From Roseiarcus sp963820795 (GTDB lineage: Bacteria > Pseudomonadota > Alphaproteobacteria > Rhizobiales > Beijerinckiaceae), in assembly GCA_963820795.1 (NCBI GenBank), contig CAWGBJ010000006.1, forward strand, positions 164,064 to 228,063: a stretch of 64,000 nt of DNA. The letters run 5' to 3'. The position numbers and the translations under genes were made by a program. Positions 41,933-50,875 of the stretch are shown here, piece after piece. The notes below the pieces were generated by a model, which had not been told where the DNA came from, made no database searches, and saw nothing but the letters and a program-made list of their open reading frames with translations. How positions within the stretch are numbered: position 1 is the stretch's first letter; the number at the start of each line of letters is the position of its first letter.

Positions 41933-44497
41933 ATGCTGAACCTTTGCCCTGCTTTTGATCGCTACGAGCCACTATTCTTCGATCCGAAAAGGCATCGGCA
42001 GTCGTTGGCCTTGCTCGCAAGCGCTTCGCTCGTTGCAAAGCGCCCCGACCTAGCCTTTGCCTTCGCCGACCGCCGCTGCCGGCTGTCCGCTCCGGCAGGC
42101 CGCGATTATCTTCTGCGCGCCCTCGCCGCCCGCATGGCGGGGCGGGACGACGAGGCGCGCGGCGATCTCGACCGAGCGTTCGAAATCGATCCCGCCGACG
42201 AGATGGTCTTGACGTGCGCCCTCTCGTGGGGCCGCAAGCGACTCAGAGCGGCTGCGGCGGCGGCGCTCATCGAGAGCGATCGGGAAAATGAGGTTAGCCT
42301 TCAGGAGGCGCTCGCCGCTTTGCGGGCGGAGGGCGGACGCTTTGCCGCGCGCCTTCGTAAACGAGAGTGCGTCTGGTCAGGCTGGGTCGCGTGGGACGCC
42401 AAATGCCGGCTCGAGATCGATATGCCCGGCGAACTGACACAGGACGTTGAGTTCGAAGGCGATCATCCCCTTGAAGGGCGAGGCTGGCGGGCGGCAGACG
42501 TAGCGATCGAAACGGGCGACGCGGCGATCGCTTTGCGACTCGACGGCGAGGTCGTTCGCCGCATCGGAGGGCAGCTCCAGGGCGGTAACTTTATCCCGGC
42601 CGGGGCGAGCGCGCGTGGGACAGATTCCGAGACAGCGCCGCTCAATGTGATCGTCTCGGTATACGAAAATTTCGACGCGACGGTCGCGTGTTTTGAAGCG
42701 CTGTTCGCGGAAGGCTCGGGAGCGCCGATGCGCGTGATCGCCGTCGACGACGCCTCGCCCAACGAAGCGATCCGCGGGTTTCTCTCGAGTCAAGCCGCTC
42801 GCGGACGTCTGCAAGCGATCTACAACGAGGTCAATCTCGGTTTCGCGGCGTCCGTCAACCGCGCTCTGGCTCTGTGCGAGCGGGGCGACGCGCTTCTTCT
42901 CAATGCCGACGCGTTCCTCACTCCCGGCGCAATCGGCCGACTCGCCGCAGTCGCGCGCTCGGCAGAAGACATAGGCACAGTCACGCCGTTCTCCAACAAC
43001 GGCGAATTCGCAAGCTTTCCCGAGCCCAACGTTGTCAACGCCCTGCCGGACGCGCAGACGCAGCGCGACATAGCCGAAGCCGCTCTTGCAGCGAACGAAA
43101 CTGCGGCCGTCGACATGCCCAACGGCGTCGGCTTCTGTCTCTACGTCACGCGCGCCTGCCTCGACCGGGTAGGAGCGCTGCCTGAGCTCTACGCGCGCGG
43201 CTATTACGAGGACGTCGAATTCTGCCTTCGTGCGCGGGAGGCGGGATTGCGCAATGTCTGCGCGACGGGCGTCTATGTCGCGCATGCCGGCGCACAGTCT
43301 TTTCGCAGCGACAAACGGGCGCTCGTGCTACGCAATCTTGCGATCCTGGAGGGCCGCTTTCCTGAGTATAGACCCGAATGCGCCGCCTATCTCGCCGCCG
43401 ACCCACTCCGGCAGGCGCGCGCGGCAATCGAAGAGCGACTGCCGCTGCCGCCGCGCTCGATTCTGATGATCGCGCCCGAAGGCGAGGCGCTCCGACTCGC
43501 GCAGGAGCGCGGACGCGACATGGCGCAGGCCGGCGCGAGCACGGTTCTCATCTGCGCCACGTCTCGCGAGGGCGACGGCGTCCAACTAACCGCACTTGGC
43601 CATGCAACGCCGCGCTCTCTCGCCTTTTCGTTTTCCGAGCTGCGAGGACGGATGGCGCTGCAGGACTATCTGCGGCGCCTTCGACCGCGGGCTATCGAAC
43701 TATTCGCCCCTTTGCAATTGCCCAAGGGCTTGCTGGAGTCCGTGAGCGATCTTCCCGCCCGTCGCCGCCTGATCGTCGGCGACCTGCGATGGCTATCCGC
43801 CGAACCGCTCGTTCTGGAAAAAAGCTGTCCCAGCCATGACGACCCAGGCTCCTGCGCCGCGTGCAAGGCTCCGCCGCGCGAGCCGGTCGGCGGCGTAGCC
43901 GAACGGGTGCAGCGCCTCATCGAACTCGTACGCTCGTGCGATGAAATCGTAGCCTCCGACGCGATGGCGTCGGCCTTCGTAATGAGGCATCTCGCCGGGT
44001 TGCCGATCGTCTCGGAGGCCGCGCCGGCGGCGTCACCTCGTCTCGCCGCGGCGGCGCTCGGACGGACGTCGGTCCTCGGCGTGCTGCTGCCACATCCAAC
44101 CGGGGACGCCGACCGTCTGATCGCCGCTCTAGCCCGCCGCCTGCGCCGCGAAGGGGCCGGATCGCTTGTCGTGTTCGGTCGATGCCTCGATGACTGCGCA
44201 ATGATGGCCGTCGGCAACGTCTACATCGCGGGCGCCCTTAACGAGGAGGAATTGGCAACGGTTTCGCTCTACGGCGCGGGCAAGCTGCTTTCGCCCTACC
44301 GAACGCAAGGATTCGGCCGTCTCGACGCGCTCGCAGGCCTGACTGGCGCACCCAAGGCCTATTTCGACTGGTCGTTCGGCGCGCTCGCGCGCGACACGAA
44401 CGATCTCGCGCTCGACCCGCGACTCTGCAACGAGAGGGCTGCGCGCGCCATCGCGCGCTGGCTGCTAGCCGACGCACTGCTGGAGACGATGGAGTGA
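41933..44497 (+). CDS. Large GT2-family glycosyltransferase with extra domains
   Basis: 854 aa. Residues about 1-130 look helical and TPR-like (LLRALAARMAGRDDEARGDL). About 215-480 is a GT2 domain of the rhamnosyltransferase type: LNVIVSVYENFDATVACFEA, RVIAVDDASPNEAIRGFLSS, NEVNLGFAASVNRALALCER, DALLLNADAFL, and PNGVGFCLYVTRACLDRVGA with GYYEDVEFCLRAREAGLRN. The remainder (about 500-854) looks like a GT-B-type remnant or second transferase without clear motifs. Cytoplasmic. It is coupled to the next gene by a 4-bp GTGA overlap and divergent from the RTX operon. Confidence 0.85.
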   Translation: MLNLCPAFDRYEPLFFDPKRHRQSLALLASASLVAKRPDLAFAFADRRCRLSAPAGRDYLLRALAARMAGRDDEARGDLDRAFEIDPADEMVLTCALSWGRKRLRAAAAAALIESDRENEVSLQEALAALRAEGGRFAARLRKRECVWSGWVAWDAKCRLEIDMPGELTQDVEFEGDHPLEGRGWRAADVAIETGDAAIALRLDGEVVRRIGGQLQGGNFIPAGASARGTDSETAPLNVIVSVYENFDATVACFEALFAEGSGAPMRVIAVDDASPNEAIRGFLSSQAARGRLQAIYNEVNLGFAASVNRALALCERGDALLLNADAFLTPGAIGRLAAVARSAEDIGTVTPFSNNGEFASFPEPNVVNALPDAQTQRDIAEAALAANETAAVDMPNGVGFCLYVTRACLDRVGALPELYARGYYEDVEFCLRAREAGLRNVCATGVYVAHAGAQSFRSDKRALVLRNLAILEGRFPEYRPECAAYLAADPLRQARAAIEERLPLPPRSILMIAPEGEALRLAQERGRDMAQAGASTVLICATSREGDGVQLTALGHATPRSLAFSFSELRGRMALQDYLRRLRPRAIELFAPLQLPKGLLESVSDLPARRRLIVGDLRWLSAEPLVLEKSCPSHDDPGSCAACKAPPREPVGGVAERVQRLIELVRSCDEIVASDAMASAFVMRHLAGLPIVSEAAPAASPRLAAAALGRTSVLGVLLPHPTGDADRLIAALARRLRREGAGSLVVFGRCLDDCAMMAVGNVYIAGALNEEELATVSLYGAGKLLSPYRTQGFGRLDALAGLTGAPKAYFDWSFGALARDTNDLALDPRLCNERAARAIARWLLADALLETME

Positions 44498-46869
44498 ATT
44501 CTCCAGCTCCCTCTCGTGCCGATATCGTGGAGTGCGACCTCGTCGCAGAAGTGCGACAGGTAGCGCCCGACCGGATCGACGGATTTGTTTACGACGCGCG
44601 CGATCTCGACGCGCGGTTCGTCGTCGAACTCTATCTGGACGGACAACCCTGCGCCGTCGCGCGGGCGAACGTCTTTGATGCCGGCCTGCTGCACCGCGGC
44701 CTTGCCGACGGCTGCTACCGCTTCTCTTTCCATGTCGAGCCCGAACGACTGAGGGGCACGCCAATCGAAGTTCGACTCGCCAATATCGATCGCTCGCTGG
44801 GCGCGCCGGCGCCCCTCCCATCTGCATGGGCTTCAGCCTGGCCTTCAGGTATCGGCGAGATCGACTGGCATGGTGGGTTGCGGTTCTTCGGATGGCTGGA
44901 CGATGACGCGGGCGAGCAAGTGCGCGCCTTCGTTGGCGGCGAATGCGTCGCGCGCGCACGCGTCGACCGTTGGACGCACGTTGGTCGGGGACGCGAAGGA
45001 ATGGCCAAACGCGCCTTTGCGCTCACGCTCCCGGTCGAGTTCGCCGACGGGCGCCTACGTCAGGTCAATTTCGTTGATACACGCGGCCGGGCGCTGGCGG
45101 GCAGCCCCTGCCCTTTCTTTGCGTTTCGTGACGGGCTCGCCCTGCTGCTGGAGAGCCACGCCGACCTGGAATCAGAACGGATCCGCGGGCGTCTGTTCGA
45201 CGAAATCTTCCCGCGCAGCGCTCCCTTCGAGGCCTTCCCGGAATGGCGGCAAACCTTTGCGCCAGCGGATGAAGCGCCGGCGCTGAGGGCGAGAATCGCT
45301 GTCGCGATCGTCGGTGAGCGTGGCGTCGAAGCGACTCTCCACAGCCTGGGGGCGCAGGAGGACACGGACTGCATCGTCGGCGTCCTGGGGCAGGGCGAGG
45401 GACAGACGGCTTTCGTACCGGCGGAACTCCGGAGCTTTCTGGACGAGGCTCCCGGACCGCCGCAATTCGTCGTTTTTGCGCTCGCGGGCACGCGTTTCGA
45501 GCCGAACGCGCTGGCGCGGCTCGTTTCTTGCTGGTGCGTGTTTCCCAAGGCGCGTCTCGCCTACGGAGACGTGACGATCGCGACCGCGGACGGAGGCGAC
45601 TGGCCGCTGGCCTTTCCGGCGTTCGACTACGAACGCATGCTCGAACAAGGGTACGGCGCCTACCTCTTCGCGATGCCCGTTGAGGAAGCGCGCAAAGCAC
45701 TCGAGGTCGGCGCCGACAGCCTCTACCGCCTCTTCAACGCGCCTTGGGACGCGATCGGACGTGAACCGGGGGACGACGGCGAGGCGTCCGCCTTCGTCGG
45801 CGCGGTACATAAACCGGGATTCCTTGCGCGCCTGCCGGCGCTCGACCGGCGGGACGGAGCGCTTCGACTAGCGTTGGCGACCGCGGCGCATCTCCACGCG
45901 CGCGGCGTCGTCGCTGAGGTTGGAGCCGGTCCTGGCGCGCTTTTGCCGGCAACCTGCATAAGGCGAGCGGTTGCGCGCGGGAGGATTTCAATCCTGGTGC
46001 CGACCCGCGATCGCCTCGACCTTTTGCAGCCTTGTCTGGACTCGCTGAGGCGGACGATCGACCTTGACGCGCATGAGCTGATCGTGATCGACAACGGGTC
46101 GACCGGCCCCGCTACCTTGGACTACTTCGACGAGCTCGCAGCGAACGGCATTCGCGTGTTGCGCGTCGGCGGCCCTTTTAACTTCGCGCGCCTGATCAAC
46201 GCGGGGGCGTCGCTCGCCTCCGGCGATTTCCTGCTGCTCCTGAACAACGACGTCGAGGCGCTGGACGAAGGGTGGCTGGACGAGATGAGAAGCCGTGCGG
46301 CCGAGCCCGACGTTGGCGCCGTCGGCGCCGCGCTCCTGTGGCCGAGTGGCGTCTATCAGCACTGCGGAATTGTGCTTGGAGTTGGCTTTGCGCCGGCGCA
46401 TGCCTTCAACGACAGGGCGGTCGGCGATCCTGGCTACGGCGACCTTCTTGCTGTCGCGCACGAGTGCGGCGCGACGACGGGCGCGTGTCTGATGACGCCG
46501 CGGCATCTTTTTCTCGGTTCTGGCGGGCTCGATGCGGCTCGCTTCCAGATCGATTACAACGACGTCGACTATTGCCTCCGCTTGCGGGCGCTAGGCTATC
46601 GGGTCGTCATGACGCCCCACGCCCGTCTCACCCATCGCGAGTCGGCGAGTCGCGGCGTCCTGCGCGCGCAAGACGATCTCGATCGTTATTCCGGAGCGTT
46701 GCGCCGGCTACGTGCGATGTGGGGCGAGGCGCTGCTGAACGACCCGTGCTACAGCCCCTTGCTCTCGCTCGACGGCGCGCCCTACGGCTCTCTAGCATGG
46801 CCGCCGCGCCGAGCCGCACCCCGTTCGCCCCGCTGTCCAACGATGCGCCTGACGCCGCCGGGGTTCTGA
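44494..46869 (+). CDS. Large GT2-family glycosyltransferase with N-terminal beta domains
   Basis: 791 aa from GTG 44494, overlapping the previous stop. Two copies of a beta-sandwich unit lie at about 15-100 (DRIDGFVYDARDLDARFVVE) and 125-205 (GGLRFFGWLDDDAGEQVRAF), a module often attached to glycosyltransferases. The GT2 catalytic domain is about 495-750: ISILVPTRDRLDLLQPCLDS, ELIVIDNGSTGPATLDYFDE, LLLLNNDVEALDEGWLDEM, GATTGACLMTPRHLFLGSGG and YNDVDYCLRLRALGYRVVMT. The middle (205-490) is unassigned. Likely extends the same surface glycan. Confidence 0.87.
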   Translation: MNSPAPSRADIVECDLVAEVRQVAPDRIDGFVYDARDLDARFVVELYLDGQPCAVARANVFDAGLLHRGLADGCYRFSFHVEPERLRGTPIEVRLANIDRSLGAPAPLPSAWASAWPSGIGEIDWHGGLRFFGWLDDDAGEQVRAFVGGECVARARVDRWTHVGRGREGMAKRAFALTLPVEFADGRLRQVNFVDTRGRALAGSPCPFFAFRDGLALLLESHADLESERIRGRLFDEIFPRSAPFEAFPEWRQTFAPADEAPALRARIAVAIVGERGVEATLHSLGAQEDTDCIVGVLGQGEGQTAFVPAELRSFLDEAPGPPQFVVFALAGTRFEPNALARLVSCWCVFPKARLAYGDVTIATADGGDWPLAFPAFDYERMLEQGYGAYLFAMPVEEARKALEVGADSLYRLFNAPWDAIGREPGDDGEASAFVGAVHKPGFLARLPALDRRDGALRLALATAAHLHARGVVAEVGAGPGALLPATCIRRAVARGRISILVPTRDRLDLLQPCLDSLRRTIDLDAHELIVIDNGSTGPATLDYFDELAANGIRVLRVGGPFNFARLINAGASLASGDFLLLLNNDVEALDEGWLDEMRSRAAEPDVGAVGAALLWPSGVYQHCGIVLGVGFAPAHAFNDRAVGDPGYGDLLAVAHECGATTGACLMTPRHLFLGSGGLDAARFQIDYNDVDYCLRLRALGYRVVMTPHARLTHRESASRGVLRAQDDLDRYSGALRRLRAMWGEALLNDPCYSPLLSLDGAPYGSLAWPPRRAAPRSPRCPTMRLTPPGF

Positions 46870-46994
46870 TATATCCGCCCCGGCCCCGTTCTGGCGTTCA
46901 GAATGCACGCTGCCGAGTCCGCCGCATCCATCTTGGGCCCAACTCTGAGTACACGAGGTTGGCGGGGATGCCGGAGTGGAACGTCTCGCAAAAC

Positions 46995-47771
46995 TCACTC
47001 CCCCTCTTCCGGCGCTGCACCCGCCCGGAAACGGCGGACGTAGGCGGCGTTGTAGAGTTCGCTCTCGCGGAAGTCCTCCGAGCCGAGGGCCGGCCCGACC
47101 AGGATCAGCGCGGTCCGCTCGACCGGAGTCTCGCGCATCGCTGCAACGGCGGCGCCGAGCGTCACGCGGACGATCCGCTCATCCGACCAGGAGGCGCGGG
47201 CGACGATCGCGGCCGGGCAGGCTGAGCCGTAGAACGGCATGAGTTCGGCGACGATCCGCTCGAGGGCGTGGATCGAGAGATGGATCGCCAATGTCGCGCC
47301 AGTGGCGGCGAAAGCGGCGAGCGTCTCGCGTTCCGGCATGGGCGAGGCGCGGCCGAAGGTCCGTGTCAGCACCAACGACTGGGCGAGGCCGGGTAGCGTC
47401 AGCTCGCGCCTGAGCGATGCGGCGGCTGCGGCAAAGGCCGGCACGCCGGGCGTCACCGTGTACGGCACGCCGGCCAGGTCGAGGCGGCGCAATTGCTCGC
47501 CCATTGCGCTGAAAATCGACAGATCGCCGGAGTGAAGGCGCGCGACGTCCTTGCGAGCGGCGGTCGCCTCGACGCAGAGGCCAACGATCGCGTCGAGATC
47601 GAGCGCCGCCGTGTCGATGATGTGGGCGCCGGCCGGACAGGCCGCGAGCAGCGCTTTTGGGATCAGCGAGCCGGCGTACAGACAGACGGGGCTCCTCGCG
47701 ATGAGATCGCGGCCTCGAATCGTGATGAGGTCGGGCGCGCCCGGCCCCGCGCCAATGAAATGCACAGTCAT
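46995..47771 (-). CDS. cobM: Precorrin-4 C(11)-methyltransferase
   Basis: 258 aa tetrapyrrole methylase. VHFIGAGPGAPDLITIRGRD and ARLHSGDLSIFSAMGEQLRR are the SAM-binding motifs; YTVTPGVPAFAAAAASLRRE and SWSDERIVRVTLG follow. Start ATG 47771; the frame extends upstream through cobE but without cobM character. It overlaps cobE by 4 bp. Last gene of the cobL-cobE-cobM unit. Confidence 0.95.
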   Translation of the reverse strand: MTVHFIGAGPGAPDLITIRGRDLIARSPVCLYAGSLIPKALLAACPAGAHIIDTAALDLDAIVGLCVEATAARKDVARLHSGDLSIFSAMGEQLRRLDLAGVPYTVTPGVPAFAAAAASLRRELTLPGLAQSLVLTRTFGRASPMPERETLAAFAATGATLAIHLSIHALERIVAELMPFYGSACPAAIVARASWSDERIVRVTLGAAVAAMRETPVERTALILVGPALGSEDFRESELYNAAYVRRFRAGAAPEEGE

Positions 47772-48160
47772 GGCGGCTCGGCGGAGATAGCGATGGCGCA
47801 GGTCGCACCGTCGGCCGCGATGCGTGGGCCGAGCAACCGGCCGCCGGGGCCGGCGCCCGCCAGCGCGGCGGCTTCGGCGACGTTTGGCGCCGCAAAGCGT
47901 CGCTCGGCGGCCGGTGAATGCGTCATGATTCGTGAGGCTTCCGCCTGCAGCGCCTCCAGCGGCAGCGTCGTCAGCGGCGCGCCGATGAGCCGCGAGGCCT
48001 CGGCGAGCCCCGCCTCCCGCGCTTTGGCTGCGAGCGTGAACATCTTGCGGTCGCCTTGTGGCGCACCGACCTCGGCGAGCGCGCGGCGCGCCAACGCGGC
48101 AATCGTCTGGCCGGAAACACCCGCCCGGCAACCGACGCCGATGGCGACGAAGGCGCTCAC
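47768..48160 (-). CDS. cobE: Cobalamin biosynthesis protein CobE (CbiG C-terminal type)
   Basis: 130 aa from GTG 48160, which overlaps the cobL stop. FVAIGVGCRAGVSGQTIAAL and FTLAAKAREAGLAEASRLIG are the family hallmarks, with NVAEAAALAGAGPGGRLLGP near the end. The family corresponds to the C-terminal domain of CbiG; its exact step in the aerobic route is not settled. Confidence 0.88.
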   Translation of the reverse strand: MSAFVAIGVGCRAGVSGQTIAALARRALAEVGAPQGDRKMFTLAAKAREAGLAEASRLIGAPLTTLPLEALQAEASRIMTHSPAAERRFAAPNVAEAAALAGAGPGGRLLGPRIAADGATCAIAISAEPP

Positions 48161-49368
48161 GGCTTCACCCAGCGCCACTGCACGACCGGCATCGCCGCCC
48201 GCCAGCCGGAGAAGCGGCCGACCGCTTCGGCATATGCCACGGCGATCTGCACGAGATCGCCGCCAAAGCACGCGCGCCACTCGACCGCGGCCGCCTGCGT
48301 CTCAAGCGTGACCGCGTTGACGACGAGCCGCCCGCCGGGCTTCAGAGCGTCGACGCACCGGTCGATCGCTCCTGGCGCCGTTGCGCCACCGCCTACGAAG
48401 ATGGCGTCCGGCGCCGGCAGACCCTCGAGGGCGTGAGGCGCCTTGCCGATGACGACAGTAAGGGCAGGCGCGCCCAAAGCCAGCGCGTTACCCCCGACGC
48501 GGACGGCCCGGTCGGCGCGCGCCTCGATGGCGACGGCGCGATTGGCCGGGTCGGCGAGCATCCATTCGACCGCCACCGAGCCCGAGCCGGCGCCGACGTC
48601 CCAAAGCTGTTCGCCGCGGCGCGGCCCCAGCGCCGAGAGCGTGATCGCGCGGATGTCGCGCTTGGTGATCTGCCCGTCGTGCTCGAACCAGTCGTCGGGT
48701 AGGCCCGCGGAGCGCGGCAGCACGCGCGCGCCGCGTCCCGCGACGACCTTGAGCGCGATCGTGTTCAGCGCTCCCACGTCGTCGAACGCGAAGGACGCGG
48801 CCAGAGTTGTGCGAATGCGCTCGCGAGGGCCGCCCATCGCCTCGCAGACCGTCAACTCTGACCCTCCCATTCCGAGCGCGGCGAGGAGCGCGGCGAGTTT
48901 GCCGGGCGTCGTTCCGTCCCAGGAGAGGGCAAGGATGCGGGCGCCGGCTTGCAGATGTGGAACCATCGCCTCGAGAGGCCGGCCGTGCAGCGACAGCAGC
49001 GCGCAATCCTGCTGGCTCCAGCCGAGCCGCGCCGCGGCCAGGGCGAAGGCGGAAGGCGCCGGAAAGCAGAGCATCTCGCTTGGACAGAACCGCCGCGCCA
49101 GCATCGCGCCGACACCGAAGAAGAACGGGTCGCCGCTCGCGAGCACGCAAACTGGACGGCCGCGCCGTTCGGCGATGACGTCCAGCGCGTCTTCGATCGG
49201 CGAGGGCCAGACATAGGTTTCGGCCGCAAGCGGAGCGACGAGCGCGAGATGCCGCCTGCCGCCCACGACGAAGGCAGCTTGCGCGACAAGGTTGCGAGCG
49301 GCAGAAGAAAGGCCGTCGTATCCGTCCTCGCCGACTCCGACCACGGAAAGCCAGCGTTCTCCTGTCAC
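48157..49368 (-). CDS. cobL: Precorrin-6Y C5,15-methyltransferase (decarboxylating)
   Basis: 403 aa from GTG 49368 (AGAGG 8 nt upstream); a GTG three codons earlier is possible. The N-terminal half is CbiE-like (LSVVGVGEDGYDGLSSAARN, CVLASGDPFFFGVGAMLARR). The C-terminal half is CbiT-like (GQITKRDIRAITLSALGPRR, LWDVGAGSGSVAVEWMLADP, AIFVGGGATAPGAIDRCVDA). It methylates C5 and C15 and removes the acetate side chain. Its promoter must lie within the oppositely oriented cobK. Confidence 0.95.
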   Translation of the reverse strand: MTGERWLSVVGVGEDGYDGLSSAARNLVAQAAFVVGGRRHLALVAPLAAETYVWPSPIEDALDVIAERRGRPVCVLASGDPFFFGVGAMLARRFCPSEMLCFPAPSAFALAAARLGWSQQDCALLSLHGRPLEAMVPHLQAGARILALSWDGTTPGKLAALLAALGMGGSELTVCEAMGGPRERIRTTLAASFAFDDVGALNTIALKVVAGRGARVLPRSAGLPDDWFEHDGQITKRDIRAITLSALGPRRGEQLWDVGAGSGSVAVEWMLADPANRAVAIEARADRAVRVGGNALALGAPALTVVIGKAPHALEGLPAPDAIFVGGGATAPGAIDRCVDALKPGGRLVVNAVTLETQAAAVEWRACFGGDLVQIAVAYAEAVGRFSGWRAAMPVVQWRWVKP

Positions 49369-49379
49369 GGAGCCCACCT

Positions 49380-50135
49380 CTGAAGCCCGTTCGCCTGCTC
49401 ATTCTCGGCGGAACGTCGGAGGCGAGCGCGCTTGCCCGCCGCCTCGCCCATGAGCCGGGCGTGGCGCCGGTCCTGTCGCTCGCCGGGGCGACCGCGAATC
49501 CGACGCCCGCGCCGATCCCACAGCGGGTCGGCGGCTTCGGTGGCGCTCGAGGGCTTGCAGCCTATCTCGACGCCGAGGGCGTCGATGCGGTCGTCGACGC
49601 GACCCATCCGTTCGCCGCGCGAATCTCCGCCAACGCGATCGCCGCCTGCCGCTCTGCGGGCGCGCCGCTCCTCGTTTTCACCCGGCCGGCCTGGGCGCGG
49701 CAGGAGGGCGACAACTGGAGCGAAGTCGATTCGATGGACGAAGCGACCGAAGCGCTCGGGCCCAAGCGGCATACGGTTTTTCTTACCCAGGGGCGGCTGC
49801 AGCTCGCCGTGTTCGAGCGCGCGCCGCAACACCGCTATGTCGTGCGCGCGATCGATCGGCCGGCCGAGGTCCAGTCGCTTCCCGACGTGAAACTGATCCT
49901 CGACCGCGGGCCGTTCTCGCTCGCCGGCGAACTTAAACTGATGCGGGACGAACAGATCGAGATCCTCGTCAGCAAGAACAGCGGCGGCGAGGCGACCTAC
50001 GCTAAGATCGAGGCGGCGCGCCGGCTCGGCGTCCGCGTCCTCATGCTCCGGCGGCCAAAGGCGCCGGAGGCCGAGACAGTCTTCGAGCTCGACGCGGCGC
50101 TCGCCTGGATCGCTGCTCATGGCCGGTCTACGTAG
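49380..50135 (+). CDS. cobK: Precorrin-6A reductase, apparent CTG start
   Basis: About 251 aa. The NADPH-binding start RLLILGGTSEASALARRLAH lies upstream of the first standard start codon (GTG 49461), and no ATG, GTG or TTG occurs in frame before it. CTG 49380, with GGAG 7 nt upstream, gives a normal family length. Later motifs: DAVVDATHPFAARISANAIA, LTQGRLQLAVFE, VSKNSGGEATYAKIEAARRL. It reduces precorrin-6A to 6B. It is alone on the plus strand inside a minus-strand cluster, 11 bp from the cobL start and overlapping the cobJ end by 19 bp. Confidence 0.85.
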   Translation: MKPVRLLILGGTSEASALARRLAHEPGVAPVLSLAGATANPTPAPIPQRVGGFGGARGLAAYLDAEGVDAVVDATHPFAARISANAIAACRSAGAPLLVFTRPAWARQEGDNWSEVDSMDEATEALGPKRHTVFLTQGRLQLAVFERAPQHRYVVRAIDRPAEVQSLPDVKLILDRGPFSLAGELKLMRDEQIEILVSKNSGGEATYAKIEAARRLGVRVLMLRRPKAPEAETVFELDAALAWIAAHGRST

Positions 50136-50875
50136 GCACGCGGCGTGAGCATCCAGCGTGGCACGCCGTCGCGGGCGATGAAGCGCGTCTTGCTCGACCC
50201 GACGACTACGAGGGTGGCCATGTCGACCTGGCTCAGGTCTGCCTTGCCGAGGGTCGTCAGGGTCAGTTTCTCGTCGGAGCGGCCGACGGCGCGGGCGAAG
50301 GCGACCGGCGTCGTCGCCTGTTTGAGGGCGCGGAGGAGATCGAACGTTTCGACTATGCGCGACGTCCGCGCCAGCGAAGCGGGATTGAAGAGCGCGATGA
50401 CGAAATCCCCTTCGGCCGCGGCCTTAAGCCGTCGCTCGACGATCGCCCAAGGCTTGAGATTGTCGGAAAGCGAAATTGCACAGAAGTCGTGGCCGAGCGG
50501 CGCGCCGAGCCGCGCCGCCGCGGCTTGCATCGCCGAGACGCCTGGCGCCACCCTGACGTCGAGCGCGCGCCATTCGGGCTTTTCTTCGATCGCTTCGAAC
50601 ACCGCCGCCGCCATGGCGAAAACGCCGGGGTCGCCGCCGGAGACGACCGCAACTACGCCGCCGGCCTCGGCGAGCGAAAGCGCGAGCCGTGCCCGGGCGA
50701 GTTCGAGGCGATTGTCGCTTCGATGGGCCCGCTGGTCCGGCCGCAGCGCCAGCCGGTCGAGGTACGGCGCGTAGCCGACGATGTCGCTCGCCGATTCGAT
50801 GGCGGCGTTCGCCTCGGGCGTCATCCAGGCGGCCGGGCCCGGGCCGAGCCCGACCACTGTCAGCCTTCCTCTCAC
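50117..50875 (-). CDS. cobJ: Precorrin-3B C(17)-methyltransferase
   Basis: 252 aa from GTG 50875. LTVVGLGPGPAAWMTPEANA, VVAVVSGGDPGVFAMAAAVF and RVAPGVSAMQAAAARLGAPL are typical; FVIALFNPASLARTSRIVET is the CobJ-specific region. It methylates C17 with ring contraction. It overlaps the cobI stop by 4 bp and the convergent cobK by 19 bp. Confidence 0.95.
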   Translation of the reverse strand: MRGRLTVVGLGPGPAAWMTPEANAAIESASDIVGYAPYLDRLALRPDQRAHRSDNRLELARARLALSLAEAGGVVAVVSGGDPGVFAMAAAVFEAIEEKPEWRALDVRVAPGVSAMQAAAARLGAPLGHDFCAISLSDNLKPWAIVERRLKAAAEGDFVIALFNPASLARTSRIVETFDLLRALKQATTPVAFARAVGRSDEKLTLTTLGKADLSQVDMATLVVVGSSKTRFIARDGVPRWMLTPRAYVDRP

